From Vreelandella neptunia (GTDB taxonomy: Bacteria; Pseudomonadota; Gammaproteobacteria; Pseudomonadales; Halomonadaceae), in the NCBI RefSeq assembly GCF_000712975.1, contig NZ_JHQL01000001.1, positions 476,625 to 540,624 on the forward strand: DNA of 64,000 nt, given 5' to 3'. Each line of letters starts with the position of its first letter. Position 1 is the stretch's first letter. The notes beneath the pieces are model-generated. The model made no database searches, was not told where the DNA came from, and saw only the letters and a program-made list of their open reading frames with translations. Below, piece after piece: positions 48,401 to 56,092 of this stretch. The translations under genes were made by a program, and so were the position numbers.

Positions 48401-49758
48401 ACCGGACGCTTGGAAATGAATTGTCGTGGGAGCTGAACCGGCCGTCAGGTGAGCGTGGACATTCGAGCCTACTTCAAGGAATTGATTATGCGCCTGAGAG
48501 GGTAGCCAGTTTATTTTTACCACGACTGGAATCCTGGCTAGATGACGGTGGGGACTGGATTAATGGCGCCGATAACACGACCGGAATCACCGAAAGGGTT
48601 CGGCAAGTCACACGGGTTATCTTGAAGCATGGCGATGCTGCGGAAATTAAGAGACTTCAAGAACGGGCACTACAAAGATTGGAACAACAATTGCCGTTTT
48701 CGCTGCGCCTTGTTTGGTTGTCGACCTTAATGCGAATTGATCCGCAGACGAGTGTCGAAAAGCTGGCGGATCAGATTGAGATAGTTGAACCATCTGAGCG
48801 ATCAGACGCTGTGACATGGCTGGCCAGCCTCTTTGGTGATCGCCAAGACGGAATTGGTTTGGGTGATGAACGATTCACGCCGCAACTACTGCTGAGGCTT
48901 CTTCGTTTGGCCTATCGCCACGTTCGAATCCAAGACGATGCGCACCACGAAGGGTCCTATTCACCGGATACTCGAGACAACGCGGAACAGGCACGCAATA
49001 GCATTGTAACGGCATTACTCAACGCGAAAGGCGAGGAGGGCTTTGCTACCAAGCTCGAGATGGCCGCAGACCCTTTGTGCGCTCATTTCAAGGATCGCAT
49101 TTTGGCTGTGGCAGAAGAGAGTTGGGCGCAAGAGATTGATGCTGAGGTATTTGATGAGGCTCAAGCGGTAGCGCTTGATCGAAGCGGGGAAGCGCCTGCC
49201 TCAACGAATGAAGCCATGTTTGCGATTTTGAAGGATAGGCTGTCTGACCTAAACGACCTTCTTCTCCGTGACGCGTCACCGCGAGAGGCTTGGGCAGGGA
49301 TATCAGATGAGAGGGTCATGCGTCGAGAAATTTCGCGCGAGCTGAGCCATGCCGCGAACTCGATCTACACTGTGGACCAAGAGGCTGTTACAGCTGACGA
49401 AAAGGAAACTGATATACGTTTGCGCTCTGTTCTTTCTAAGCATGAAGCTGTGATTGAACTAAAACTTGGTGATGGGCGCACAGCGACAGACTTGCGAGAT
49501 ACAATAGAAAATCAGCTTGTTAGGAAATACATGGCAGCAGAATACAGTAAAGCTGGAGCTTTGCTGGTGACTCTTGCAAAAGACCGTCAATGGCAACATC
49601 CAGATGAAAAGCGCATGATCAAAGCGGATGAGTTATTGTCGCTGCTGACTGCAGAGGCTGACAGAGTGCAACAGGCTTTGGGAGGCGGAGCCTATATACA
49701 TGTACACCTTCTTGATTTGCGTCCTAGGTTGCCTATTGAGTCTCAGGCTAAGCCTTGA
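45448..49758 (+). CDS. NACHT/STAND-like ATPase with C-terminal PD-(D/E)xK-like nuclease
   Basis: A 1,436-aa protein. The N-terminal ATPase has Walker A SEAGAGKT (about 50-57), Walker B TFFLDSIDEL (about 110-118), sensor VVITTRP (about 147-153) and a winged-helix element FHHRSVAEYLAAERL (about 360-375), a combination typical of NACHT/STAND proteins. About 900 residues of helical repeat-like sequence follow. The C-terminus has the pattern ETDIRL, IELKLGD, ENQL (Asp1322, Glu1337, Lys1339, Gln1356) of a PD-(D/E)xK nuclease. This suggests a phage sensor with a nuclease effector; that is inference. The GTG at 45448 has AGGTGG upstream. Confidence 0.82.
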   Translation: MTIIERTFKDIPDGKVNDADQQSFLVSLGWSRGYTWDDLLHSKRVLIISEAGAGKTYECRKQSERLWASGESAFFVELAALATEDLRSLLDADEEARLDGWLASQSEVATFFLDSIDELKLTMGSFERALKRLKKCIGGQLHRARVVITTRPIPFDEQLVRNVLPVPMSPSSDSDEEAFAKIAMREHREQHDNRSKNQSPDWRSVALMPLSDEQIVDFCRHQGVSDPDLLFEDLRRRNALEFARRPQDLIELCADWREHKRIRTHRDQVATNVRVKLLPREDRPEPAELSVDKAIEGASRLALAVQMTRRITIRHSAASDAVDEEAALDPAIILSDWQPNERKALLERPLFGFASYGRVRFHHRSVAEYLAAERLIAFRRQGMPFRALKRLLFAETKGNTIVRPSKRPVAGWLALQEDGIFELLRDNEPAVLLDEGDPESLTQAQRNQALHAYAKRYGPGGWRGLQVPHIQVHRFASNELAEEIDRIWRSGVENPDVREVLISLIEAGRIEACADIVFDITQDIAATAVERIMAIDALVALGDERLGIVSARIAEADDRWPDRVVRGAILRLFPKYMSVEQLCRTLKWIKREKRNVGDLSWQLPRLIAGASLDLPVLEELRDGLLALVSEGLKWRKEWPHIMSDRPHLSGALAATCERGLDISLDDQWLHGGVIALRLHHRDHCDDEPIKSLRERLINLKAVDNERLFWVEDALLQSLHEIKDPWRRLAEITIHDGPVQLRPDRDLTWVREALGDTTRDAGERAMLLEAAIRLSPDRDTWKKHVEGLRPLIVDEPSFVQRLDDSLKPSKHDKEHRRWEKKQAERKKQEERRKAKNRASWVQFWREVANQPENAFSTEQSWNTAWNLWRAMSHDGEDSRSSGWNRRFIEEQFNQETADKLRRVLMKIWRDDHPTFPSERPEGERNTFLVRWQLGLAAIYAEAEAPDWAAKLGDAEAELAARYALIELNGLPQWIEGLVDTHPNAVDRTLGNELSWELNRPSGERGHSSLLQGIDYAPERVASLFLPRLESWLDDGGDWINGADNTTGITERVRQVTRVILKHGDAAEIKRLQERALQRLEQQLPFSLRLVWLSTLMRIDPQTSVEKLADQIEIVEPSERSDAVTWLASLFGDRQDGIGLGDERFTPQLLLRLLRLAYRHVRIQDDAHHEGSYSPDTRDNAEQARNSIVTALLNAKGEEGFATKLEMAADPLCAHFKDRILAVAEESWAQEIDAEVFDEAQAVALDRSGEAPASTNEAMFAILKDRLSDLNDLLLRDASPREAWAGISDERVMRREISRELSHAANSIYTVDQEAVTADEKETDIRLRSVLSKHEAVIELKLGDGRTATDLRDTIENQLVRKYMAAEYSKAGALLVTLAKDRQWQHPDEKRMIKADELLSLLTAEADRVQQALGGGAYIHVHLLDLRPRLPIESQAKP

Positions 49759-49891
49759 ATGCTAAGATAGGCTCCGAGTATCGACTTTGTTGCTTAAGTT
49801 GGTGATTTCTCGGCGTGGTATTTTTCATGGTCTTTTGATTTTTGTGGTTAGTATCATATTGAAAAATAAACATTTTTTATTTCTATTGATA

Positions 49892-49909
49892 ATCGAGTGG
49901 GAGTGATTA
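49892..49909 (+). repeat. Right attachment site (attR), guaA-end copy
   Basis: ATC GAG TGG GAG TGA plus TTA: codes I-E-W-E-stop, as the guaA end does, and matches 32698-32715 at 15 of 18 positions. It is followed 22 bp later by an AGCCCAT-type terminator like the one behind guaA. Confidence 0.8.
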
Positions 49910-49927
49910 TTAGATATTGGTTTTTTC

Positions 49928-49956
49928 AAAAGCCCATCATATGATGGGCTTTTTTA
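49928..49956 (+). terminator. Terminator beyond attR, probably the former guaA terminator
   Basis: AGCCCATCAT (49931-49940) and ATGATGGGCT (49941-49950) form a perfect palindrome flanked by A and T tracts. It resembles the stem behind guaA at 32761. Confidence 0.85.
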
Positions 49957-49986
49957 GGGCTAGTAATAATGCTTTTGGGGAAGGTT

Positions 49987-52005
49987 ATGGATAATAGCTG
50001 GTTTTTTTATGATGGCAAAGATGAGTATAAAGATCTCACAATAATTAAAGAGGCGAAAGAGTTTTCGCATGTTCATGAACTACAGTTATACGTAATAAAT
50101 CGTCCTCTGAATGATTCTAAATACTATTATGATTATGATGGTGGTGTTGTTTTTTTGATGCCAGGTTACAGTATAGTCTTTTTAGACTGTGCGGTTAATG
50201 CAGAAGATTTTGACTATTTTTATGAAGACTTTATCGAGGATGTTGGTTCGTTAGCAGATAAATATAGACACAGGAAAGCTATAGGACGGCCTCGAGATTG
50301 GAAACGGACTGGATTGATTAAGAAAACTACATTGAATGAAATAGATAGTTTTGAAAATCTTTTAGGATTTTCGAGAATTGAAGATAGTGGGGAGGCAAGA
50401 AAGTGTGAGCTATTAATCTCCCTTATTACAGGTAGTGTGAATGATATTGATAAAGTAGGTGTTGAACAGCCTCAGTCTACACTTGAAAAAGTTAAGAGAA
50501 AGATACTTTTATTTGATGGAGAGCAAACTAGGTTTGTTTACCAGCCGCCTAAAAGTAAAGTGGTTAGAATACAAGGGATGTCTGGTGCAGGTAAAACTGA
50601 ACTCTTGCTACATAAATTAAAAGAAATTTACGGTTCAGAGGATGAGCCTAAGGTTATGTTTACTTGCCATAATAAAATATTAGCTTCTAGCCTCCGAAAT
50701 AGGATACCTGAGTTTTTTGACTTTATGAGAGTTGATCAGCAAATTGCTTGGCATGAGCGACTGTGGTGCGTACATGCTTGGGGAAGTCGGAATGATATAC
50801 ATAGTGGTGCATACCGATACATTTGCGCTCATTATGGAGTTGAGTTCTTTCCATTTTCTCCTAGATTTAGCTTTGAGGATGCTTGTGCTCACGCCCTGGA
50901 AGCTATCGGTGATAAACCAACAGATGAAAACAAATATGCTTTTGATTTTATGCTAATTGATGAGAGTCAAGATTTTCCAGAGGTTTTTTTTAAATTAGCT
51001 GAAAAAGTGACCAAGAAACGAGTATACGTTGCTGGTGATATCTTCCAAAGCATATTTGATAATTATTTAGCTGGCCCTGTAAGGCCTGATTTTCTTCTGA
51101 GAAAGTGCTACCGCACAGATCCTCGAACGCTAATGTTTTCCCACGGTCTAGGCACTGGTATGTTTGAAGTCCCTAAGCTGACATGGTTAGAAAAAGATGA
51201 ATGGGAAGCCTGTGGTTATCAGGTGCAAGAGCTGGAAGGTAAATATCTTTTAAAGAGAGAGCCTGTGCGAAGGTTTGAAGATATAAACGACCAATCAATG
51301 CCTAGTGTTGAAATAGTTGAGTGTGGTAGTACTTCAGAATTCCCTGATATGGCTTTGGAAATTGTAAAAATAATTAAAGGAGATCACCCAACAGTAGAGG
51401 CAGATGATATAGGCACAATGTTTTATCAACCATCTCAGTATGGTTATAGTGTGGCAGATAGGTTGTCCATGCTATTGTCACGCGAGTTTGAGTGGAAGGT
51501 TAATAAAGCATACGAAACTAAGTCTAGGGGGAAGGGGGATTTTTTTATAAGCAATCAAAATAATGTGAAAGGGCTTGAGTTTCCATTTGTAATATGTTTT
51601 TTAAGTAATTTTTCTAGAGAGGCTCGTTATAGAAATGCCTTGTATATGATGCTGACTAGATCATTTATTAAGACTTATATAGTCGTTAAAAAGCCTGGAA
51701 ATGAAGATATTCTTAAAATACTAAAGAGTACACTTTTAGAAATAAATACTCAAGGCCATATGACTGTTTCTATGCCTTCTGATAATGATGAAATGTCCTA
51801 CGTTAATCCAATAGAGTATGATGCTGACAGCAGTCTCAGTCTTCAAGATATGGTTGAAGATGTTTGCAATAGTCAAGGGATTACAGATAGGTTTACAGTT
51901 ATGGAGATTAATAAGGTTGCATCTGTACTTTTGCAAGATGACTATGACAGACAGGCAGTCGAGGAAGTAATTGAATCAAATATAAGATTTTTGAGAAAGC
52001 AATGA
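49987..52005 (+). CDS. SF1 (UvrD/Rep-like) helicase-family protein
   Basis: A 672-aa AT-rich gene. The first 190 residues are unlike helicases (with NSWFFYDGKDEYKDL and an acidic DYFYEDFIEDVG). SF1 motifs follow: I GMSGAGKTELLL (about 197-208), II LIDESQDFP (about 325), III VYVAGDIFQSIFD, IV LLRKCYRTDPRTL, V NNVKGLEFPFVI and VI LYMMLTRSF. It overlaps the next gene by 4 bp (ATGA). ATG 49987 is chosen because GGGGA lies 5-6 nt upstream; the frame begins six codons earlier. Such helicase-plus-partner pairs are common in defence islands. Confidence 0.83.
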   Translation: MDNSWFFYDGKDEYKDLTIIKEAKEFSHVHELQLYVINRPLNDSKYYYDYDGGVVFLMPGYSIVFLDCAVNAEDFDYFYEDFIEDVGSLADKYRHRKAIGRPRDWKRTGLIKKTTLNEIDSFENLLGFSRIEDSGEARKCELLISLITGSVNDIDKVGVEQPQSTLEKVKRKILLFDGEQTRFVYQPPKSKVVRIQGMSGAGKTELLLHKLKEIYGSEDEPKVMFTCHNKILASSLRNRIPEFFDFMRVDQQIAWHERLWCVHAWGSRNDIHSGAYRYICAHYGVEFFPFSPRFSFEDACAHALEAIGDKPTDENKYAFDFMLIDESQDFPEVFFKLAEKVTKKRVYVAGDIFQSIFDNYLAGPVRPDFLLRKCYRTDPRTLMFSHGLGTGMFEVPKLTWLEKDEWEACGYQVQELEGKYLLKREPVRRFEDINDQSMPSVEIVECGSTSEFPDMALEIVKIIKGDHPTVEADDIGTMFYQPSQYGYSVADRLSMLLSREFEWKVNKAYETKSRGKGDFFISNQNNVKGLEFPFVICFLSNFSREARYRNALYMMLTRSFIKTYIVVKKPGNEDILKILKSTLLEINTQGHMTVSMPSDNDEMSYVNPIEYDADSSLSLQDMVEDVCNSQGITDRFTVMEINKVASVLLQDDYDRQAVEEVIESNIRFLRKQ

Positions 52006-52649
52006 AAAAGAAAGTATACTACTTAGACGAAATGCAAACTAAGTTTTTATTTTCGCCTATCAGGAATAAGAAAGACCTTATCGATGTGTTGTTGCAGGCT
52101 GTTAAAGTTATGTTGATCGGTAATGACGCACCTGAAGATAAAGCTGTATCCAAGATGGTGCTAGTTGTTGATAAAATGAGTAGGCTCTTTTTCTGCAGCG
52201 ATGAGAAGATTTTTTCCATTAATTTTCCTTTTTTGGTTGACTTGAGTAAAGATGGAAGTGCCTGCTTCTATAGTAAGCAAGGTTTTCCTGTAGATAGTCG
52301 TGCTACATCTTTATTTATGTCCGTATTTAATGAGCACATATATGGTGTCAGTGATGTTGAAGAATTTGCCTATAGTGTAATAGATGTTAATGAAGAATAT
52401 AGTGGGCAGTTAAATGATTTTTGGATTTTTTTTAAAGAGGTCGTTTTGTTTGAGGATGGCTATCTGAGATTTGATTATGACACTGAAAGACAGGATGAAA
52501 GATTACACCCTTTGTCACATGTTGATGTTTATTACTCAAACTCGAATACTTTTAAGATAGGTTTGTATTCTAGAATCGATTTCGATGGTTTTTTCGATAT
52601 CATAAACGTTGGCAGTGAAGTTTACTATATGTCTCCTTTTAAGAGTTAA
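52002..52649 (+). CDS. Partner of the SF1 helicase (possibly DUF2290-like)
   Basis: A 215-aa protein translated with the helicase through a 4-bp overlap. N-terminal KKKVYYLDEMQTKFLFSP, a central strand-rich region, and YLRFDYDTERQDERLHPLSHVDVYY near the C-terminus, read in pieces. The RFDYD...HPLSHVDVYYS segment reminds me of DUF2290, but I cannot confirm it. No catalytic motif is obvious. Equally AT-rich, so acquired with the helicase. Confidence 0.72.
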   Translation: MKKKVYYLDEMQTKFLFSPIRNKKDLIDVLLQAVKVMLIGNDAPEDKAVSKMVLVVDKMSRLFFCSDEKIFSINFPFLVDLSKDGSACFYSKQGFPVDSRATSLFMSVFNEHIYGVSDVEEFAYSVIDVNEEYSGQLNDFWIFFKEVVLFEDGYLRFDYDTERQDERLHPLSHVDVYYSNSNTFKIGLYSRIDFDGFFDIINVGSEVYYMSPFKS

Positions 52650-52757
52650 TTATCCATATATGGTTTAGATAATGCATAAGCTATGTGGAAAATGGGTGGA
52701 TGAGTGTCCAAGAGTCCGTGTGGCTATTTACTCAGCAGCAAGTGACTGTCACTAATC

Positions 52758-52825
52758 TTAGCTGTCTATGTTGTCGATTAAGGCATCCATCGAAAAATCA
52801 CCCACGAATTCGCCCGCTCGGCCTA
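52758..52825 (-). pseudogene. parD antitoxin relic (3' end only)
   Basis: On the minus strand this segment reads KVGRAGEFVGDFSMDALI then DNIDS-stop, matching the end of the intact ParD at 55,506 (RAGEFVDDFSMDGLINDLDSEA, in pieces). Only about 22 codons remain; the 5' part is replaced by a fic fragment on the other strand at about 52,825. Confidence 0.8.
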
Positions 52826-53463
52826 CCTTGCATTTTGAAGCGCCGCCCCGTGGGTAGTTGGAAACTGAGCTGGATGCCTTTATTACTTGGTTCAACCAGT
52901 CGCCTCAGGGGCTCGATGGGCTGGTTCGCTCTGGTATAACCCATCTATGGGTGATTACCTTGCACCCCTTTGATGATGGCAATGGGCGCGTTACCCGCGC
53001 GGTGACAGATCGTGCGCTTGCGCATGCAGAGCGTCAATCCGTGCGGTTCTATTCCTTGAGCGCGGCCATTATGGCGCGCCGCCACGCTTACTACGATCAT
53101 CTCGAAAGCACCCAGAAAGGCGGTCTCGATATTACGCCTTGGCTGTTGTGGTTTCTCGATACGCTAAAAGAGGCGCTTGAGCAGGCGCTGTTAAGAATCG
53201 ACCGGGTATTAGTTAAGGCTACCTTTTGGCAGCGCCATGCCACCACCGTGCTAAACGAACGGAAAATCAAGGTGCTGAACCGTTTTTTGGATACCGCAGG
53301 AGAGGAATTCGCGCAGGGTATCAATGCCCGCAAGTACCAATCGTTGGCTAAGGTGAGCAAAGCCACTGCCACGCGGGATTTGGCAGAACTGGTGGAGAAA
53401 GGCTGCCTTTCCAAGCTACCCGGCGGTGGGCGCAGCACGCGCTATACGGTGTTACTTGGGTAA
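52826..53463 (+). pseudogene. fic family gene, 5'-truncated with in-frame stop
   Basis: The Fic motif HPFDDGNGRVTRA is intact, and the C-terminal winged helix (ARKYQSLAKVSKATATRDLAEL) is present. Upstream the frame reads LHFEAPPRG-stop-LETELDAFITWFNQ, where HFEAPP is the expected Fic sequence, so a TAG at 52855-52857 interrupts it. The N-terminal half is missing. An ORF from 52858 still encodes the catalytic core (201 aa), but without a plausible ribosome site. Fic enzymes transfer AMP to proteins; function here is doubtful. Confidence 0.85.
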
Positions 53464-53570
53464 GCTTATGAAGGTACGCAGTAGGTGGTGGGCTTGGTCA
53501 GTGAGGCCATGTCGCTTGCAATGAAAATCGACCTATAACAAGTGAATGCCTTTGCCTCACAACACTTTGG

Positions 53571-53993
53571 ATGCTGGTGATTTTTCCGCTGTTGGGAATT
53601 GATGCGTTTGAAGCAGCCAGCAGCCAAGCTGCTGCGGCATCTTCAGAGCAAGAAGAGCCGCCACTTACGCTTTATCTCAACGAACGCGGGGTCGAAGATG
53701 TTGGCAGAGAAGTCGCCGATGGCTTTGTGGTACTAAAAGGCTCATTAGCTCGTGCTGAAGAGACGGTGTCTATTCACGACTACATGCGCGAGCAGCGTCA
53801 GCTTCTACAAGAGCGCGGTGTGATCTCGCCGCTAGATGGAAAGCTGGTATTTACCCAAGATTTCCGCTTTTCATCTCCCTCAACAGCGGCAGGCGTGTTG
53901 GTGGGCGGCAGCGCCAACGGTCGACTCGCCTGGAAGGATGCTGATGGCAAAACGCTGAAGGCTATTCAGGACGTACGCTTGGCAAACATTTAA
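53571..53993 (+). pseudogene. DUF4357 remnant (C-terminal part of a GIY-YIG-type protein)
   Basis: The C-terminal 60 residues, LVFTQDFRFSSPSTAAGVLVG then GSANGRLAWKDADGKTLKAIQ, match the DUF4357 domain usually found behind a GIY-YIG nuclease. The upstream part (MLVIFPLLGIDAFE) is in-family sequence without a start region; the frame is open further upstream with no ribosome site. I regard it as a 5'-truncated relic. Confidence 0.72.
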
Positions 53994-54062
53994 GTATTGG
54001 TGGTGCCCATCGGTCAAGCACTCGGCATCTTGGTTGTTGAGTTCAATGATTCTTAAATAAGC

Positions 54063-54153
54063 TCACTAATAGTGATCAAAATTTATTTCAGGTAAACCTC
54101 GTGTTCACTGGACAAGGTTACCCAAAGCCGTAATATGTTCACTATGAGTGAAC
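54063..54153. promoter_or_regulatory. Two inverted repeats, probable AbiEi operators
   Basis: TCACT-AAT-AGTGA at 54063-54075 and GTTCACT-ATG-AGTGAAC at 54137-54153, 76 bp centre to centre; the second is centred on the abiEi ATG. A half-site GTTCACT occurs at 54103. AbiEi-type antitoxins are known to bind inverted repeats in their own promoter. Confidence 0.7.
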
Positions 54154-54956
54154 AAAAACCATCGAAGATAAACCATCTGTTAGCTAGCCTGGAAGATACG
54201 GATTTAGTCTCCAGTCGCTGGCTGCAGGCGTATGGCTATTCGAGAAGCCTTGTGGCGCGCTATGTCTCCAGCGGTTGGCTGGTGTCACCAGCGCGTGGCG
54301 TCTATCTGAGAAAAGGTGGGCGGCTACAGTGGCAGGGCGTACTGCGAAGCCTGCAAGAGCGTGAGGGCTTGGCGTTATACGTTGGTGGGCGCTTCGCGCT
54401 GGCAATGCATGGGTACGAACACTATCTGCGGCTGGGCGAAGCTGCCACGATAACGCTTTACGGGACTACTCGGCCACCAGGTTGGCTGAGCCAGTTGGCT
54501 CTGCCTGAGAGATTTGTATTCTGCGGCAAGCCTCCCTTTGTTTGGCCGTTTACTGCAGATTCTCAAAAGGATCACTTACTCGAGCAGGGGCTGAAACGGC
54601 AAGAGATGCTTTCTGGTGCGGGAACCATCGTTTGTTCGACACCGGAGCGCGCGATACTGGAACTGTGCGATAGCCCCACCTGCGCGGCGATGGTCTATGA
54701 AGCCGATGCGCTTATGCAGAGCTTGGCAACACTGAGCCCAAAGCGCATGACGGCGTTGCTGCGCCATTGCAACAGTATCAAGGCCAAACGCCTGTTTCTC
54801 GCCTTGGCGGATCGATACCAGCATGCGTGGTTGCGTCGCCTATCGTTGGATGAGGTGGATCTCGGCAGTGGCAAACGCGTGCTGATACCCGGAGGACGTT
54901 TGCACCCGATTTATCAGATCACGCTACCGAGGGACTTGGATGAGCACTTGGGATAA
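54144..54956 (+). CDS. abiEi: AbiEi-type antitoxin / transcriptional repressor
   Basis: A 270-aa protein of the type IV toxin-antitoxin AbiE system. The N-terminal winged helix DTDLVSSRWLQAYGYSRSLVARYVSSGWLVSPARGVYLR (in pieces, residues 15-55) is the AbiEi N-domain. The C-terminal part contains YVGGRFALAMHGYEHYLRLG and STPERAILELCD, typical of the family. The gene overlaps the toxin fragment by 17 bp. The start ATG 54144 lies inside an inverted repeat, supporting autoregulation. The antitoxin is intact while the toxin is not. Confidence 0.88.
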   Translation: MSEQKPSKINHLLASLEDTDLVSSRWLQAYGYSRSLVARYVSSGWLVSPARGVYLRKGGRLQWQGVLRSLQEREGLALYVGGRFALAMHGYEHYLRLGEAATITLYGTTRPPGWLSQLALPERFVFCGKPPFVWPFTADSQKDHLLEQGLKRQEMLSGAGTIVCSTPERAILELCDSPTCAAMVYEADALMQSLATLSPKRMTALLRHCNSIKAKRLFLALADRYQHAWLRRLSLDEVDLGSGKRVLIPGGRLHPIYQITLPRDLDEHLG

Positions 54957-55179
54957 ACGCTACACCGACCGCTTACAGCTGCTGGTAGATATTCTCCCGG
55001 TGCTGTCACTAGAGCCGCGCTTTGCATTGAAAGGCGGAACGGCGATCAATCTGTTCGAGCATGATCTACCTCGGTTGTCGGTGGATATCGATCTTACCTG
55101 GTTGCCGGCCCACGGTTTCGCCGAGGATGCCGCTGCGATTGATAAGGCGCTGACAGCGCTGGCTGATACATTCATTTAA
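54940..55179 (+). pseudogene. AbiEii-type toxin, 3'-truncated
   Basis: Only 79 residues of the nucleotidyltransferase toxin remain. FALKGGTAINLFEHDLPRLSVDIDLTWLP (in pieces) contains the GG and DxD motifs of the nucleotidyltransferase, but the family is normally over 250 aa. The end lies next to the inserted parDE pair, 28 bp before the parE stop. Probably inactive. Confidence 0.85.
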
Positions 55180-55206
55180 GCAGGGCAGTCGTTAAACTAT
55201 TTTGGC

Positions 55207-55506
55207 TCATTCAGGCAGAAAATAAGAAACGATATCCATCTCTTTGTGAGGAATACCAATGATTTCAATACATTCCTGGCCGATTAGATAAAAGATAACG
55301 TGCTGGCCCTGAGGGTAGCTGTAATAACCCTCGCTAACATCCGAGCGGTGCTTTCCCAGCTTGGGATTTTTTGTGAGCCAGTGAAACCGTTTTTCAAAAT
55401 TCTTCAAATAGGTATTTCGTTGGTTCTTGCCCCATTGCCACTCTGTATAGCGGCCGATATTTTTTAAATCGTCTCTTGCTCTCAGCGTGATATGGAAAGT
55501 GGGCAT
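55207..55506 (-). CDS. parE: ParE/RelE-family toxin
   Basis: A 99-aa toxin: PTFHITLRARDDLKNIGRYT, WQWGKNQRNTYLKNFEKRFHWL, NPKLGKHRSDVSEGYYSYPQG and HVIFYLIGQECIEIIGIPHKEMD, read in pieces, all characteristic of ParE. ParE poisons gyrase. The start ATG at 55506 overlaps the parD stop by one base (TGATG), so translation is coupled. Confidence 0.92.
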   Translation of the reverse strand: MPTFHITLRARDDLKNIGRYTEWQWGKNQRNTYLKNFEKRFHWLTKNPKLGKHRSDVSEGYYSYPQGQHVIFYLIGQECIEIIGIPHKEMDIVSYFLPE

Positions 55507-55754
55507 CAAGCCTCGCTATCCAAGTCGTTGATTAGGCCATCCATCGAAAAATCATCCACGAATTCACCTGCTCTCGCTTGCTCTGCACCTTGGGCTAAGT
55601 GAGTGCGAAGCGCTTCAAGTTTGCTTTTGCGCTCTTCCATTGCACGTAACGCATCACGCACAACCTCACTGGCGGAGCCATAGCGGCCGCTGGCGACCTC
55701 GTTTCTGATAAAGACTTCCCAGTGCTCCCCTAGGCTGAGGCTGGTCGTGGCCAT
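55506..55754 (-). CDS. parD: ParD antitoxin
   Basis: An 82-aa antitoxin of the ParD/CC2985 type: ATTSLSLGEHWEVFIRNEVASGRYGSASEVVRDALR (in pieces) is the ribbon-helix-helix and the C-terminal GEFVDDFSMDGLI is the toxin-binding tail. The ATG at 55754 has AAGGA 8 nt upstream; the frame's earlier ATG is less likely. A 22-codon relic of a second parD lies at 52,758. Confidence 0.93.
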   Translation of the reverse strand: MATTSLSLGEHWEVFIRNEVASGRYGSASEVVRDALRAMEERKSKLEALRTHLAQGAEQARAGEFVDDFSMDGLINDLDSEA

Positions 55755-56092
55755 TATGGTGTCCTTATTCATAAGTAATAAATATGAATATAGGTACGGT
55801 TGGCAAGGTTAGCAAGAGAGGTAATCTCTGTCTGTCAGGCTTGCTGTTCATTTTTACACTTTGGCTCGGGTGAAGCTTTGCATTGTTAGCCCATGAGCCG
55901 AATATAAACCGTAATCGGCTCATAATATGATCTGAATAGGCAGGGCAATCGGCTCATTTACCTCTGGGAGCAGCAATATTGACCGCTTTTGGCGTAGGGA
56001 GTACACAGGCCGCTATGCGATGACTGATGCCCGAGGTTATCGCCATGGAATATGGTTGGTTGATGGCTTTTAGGGTGCCAGCCTATAGCGAC

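Larger units (their letters stand above)
32698..49909 (+). mobile_element. Integrative element inserted at the 3' end of guaA
   Basis: Bounded by an imperfect 18-bp direct repeat (32698-32715 and 49892-49909, 15 of 18 identical). The right copy re-encodes I-E-W-E-stop of guaA and is followed by a terminator beginning AGCCCAT, as guaA itself is. The left end carries a tyrosine integrase reading inward. The contents are a replication module, oriT, trbJKL, traJ, a resolvase and probable defence genes. The 3' end of guaA is an established island insertion site. Most of the transfer genes, including the relaxase, are absent. Confidence 0.85.

Noticed and set aside
52640..52720. Second copy of the guaA attachment site to the right of the helicase pair
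   Set aside because: ATGGGTGGATGA near 52,693 is superficially similar, but does not encode IEWE-stop and matches too few positions.
52685..52939. 84-aa ORF upstream of fic
   Set aside because: It reads the antisense of the parD relic and an alternative frame of fic; it is not the missing Fic N-terminus.
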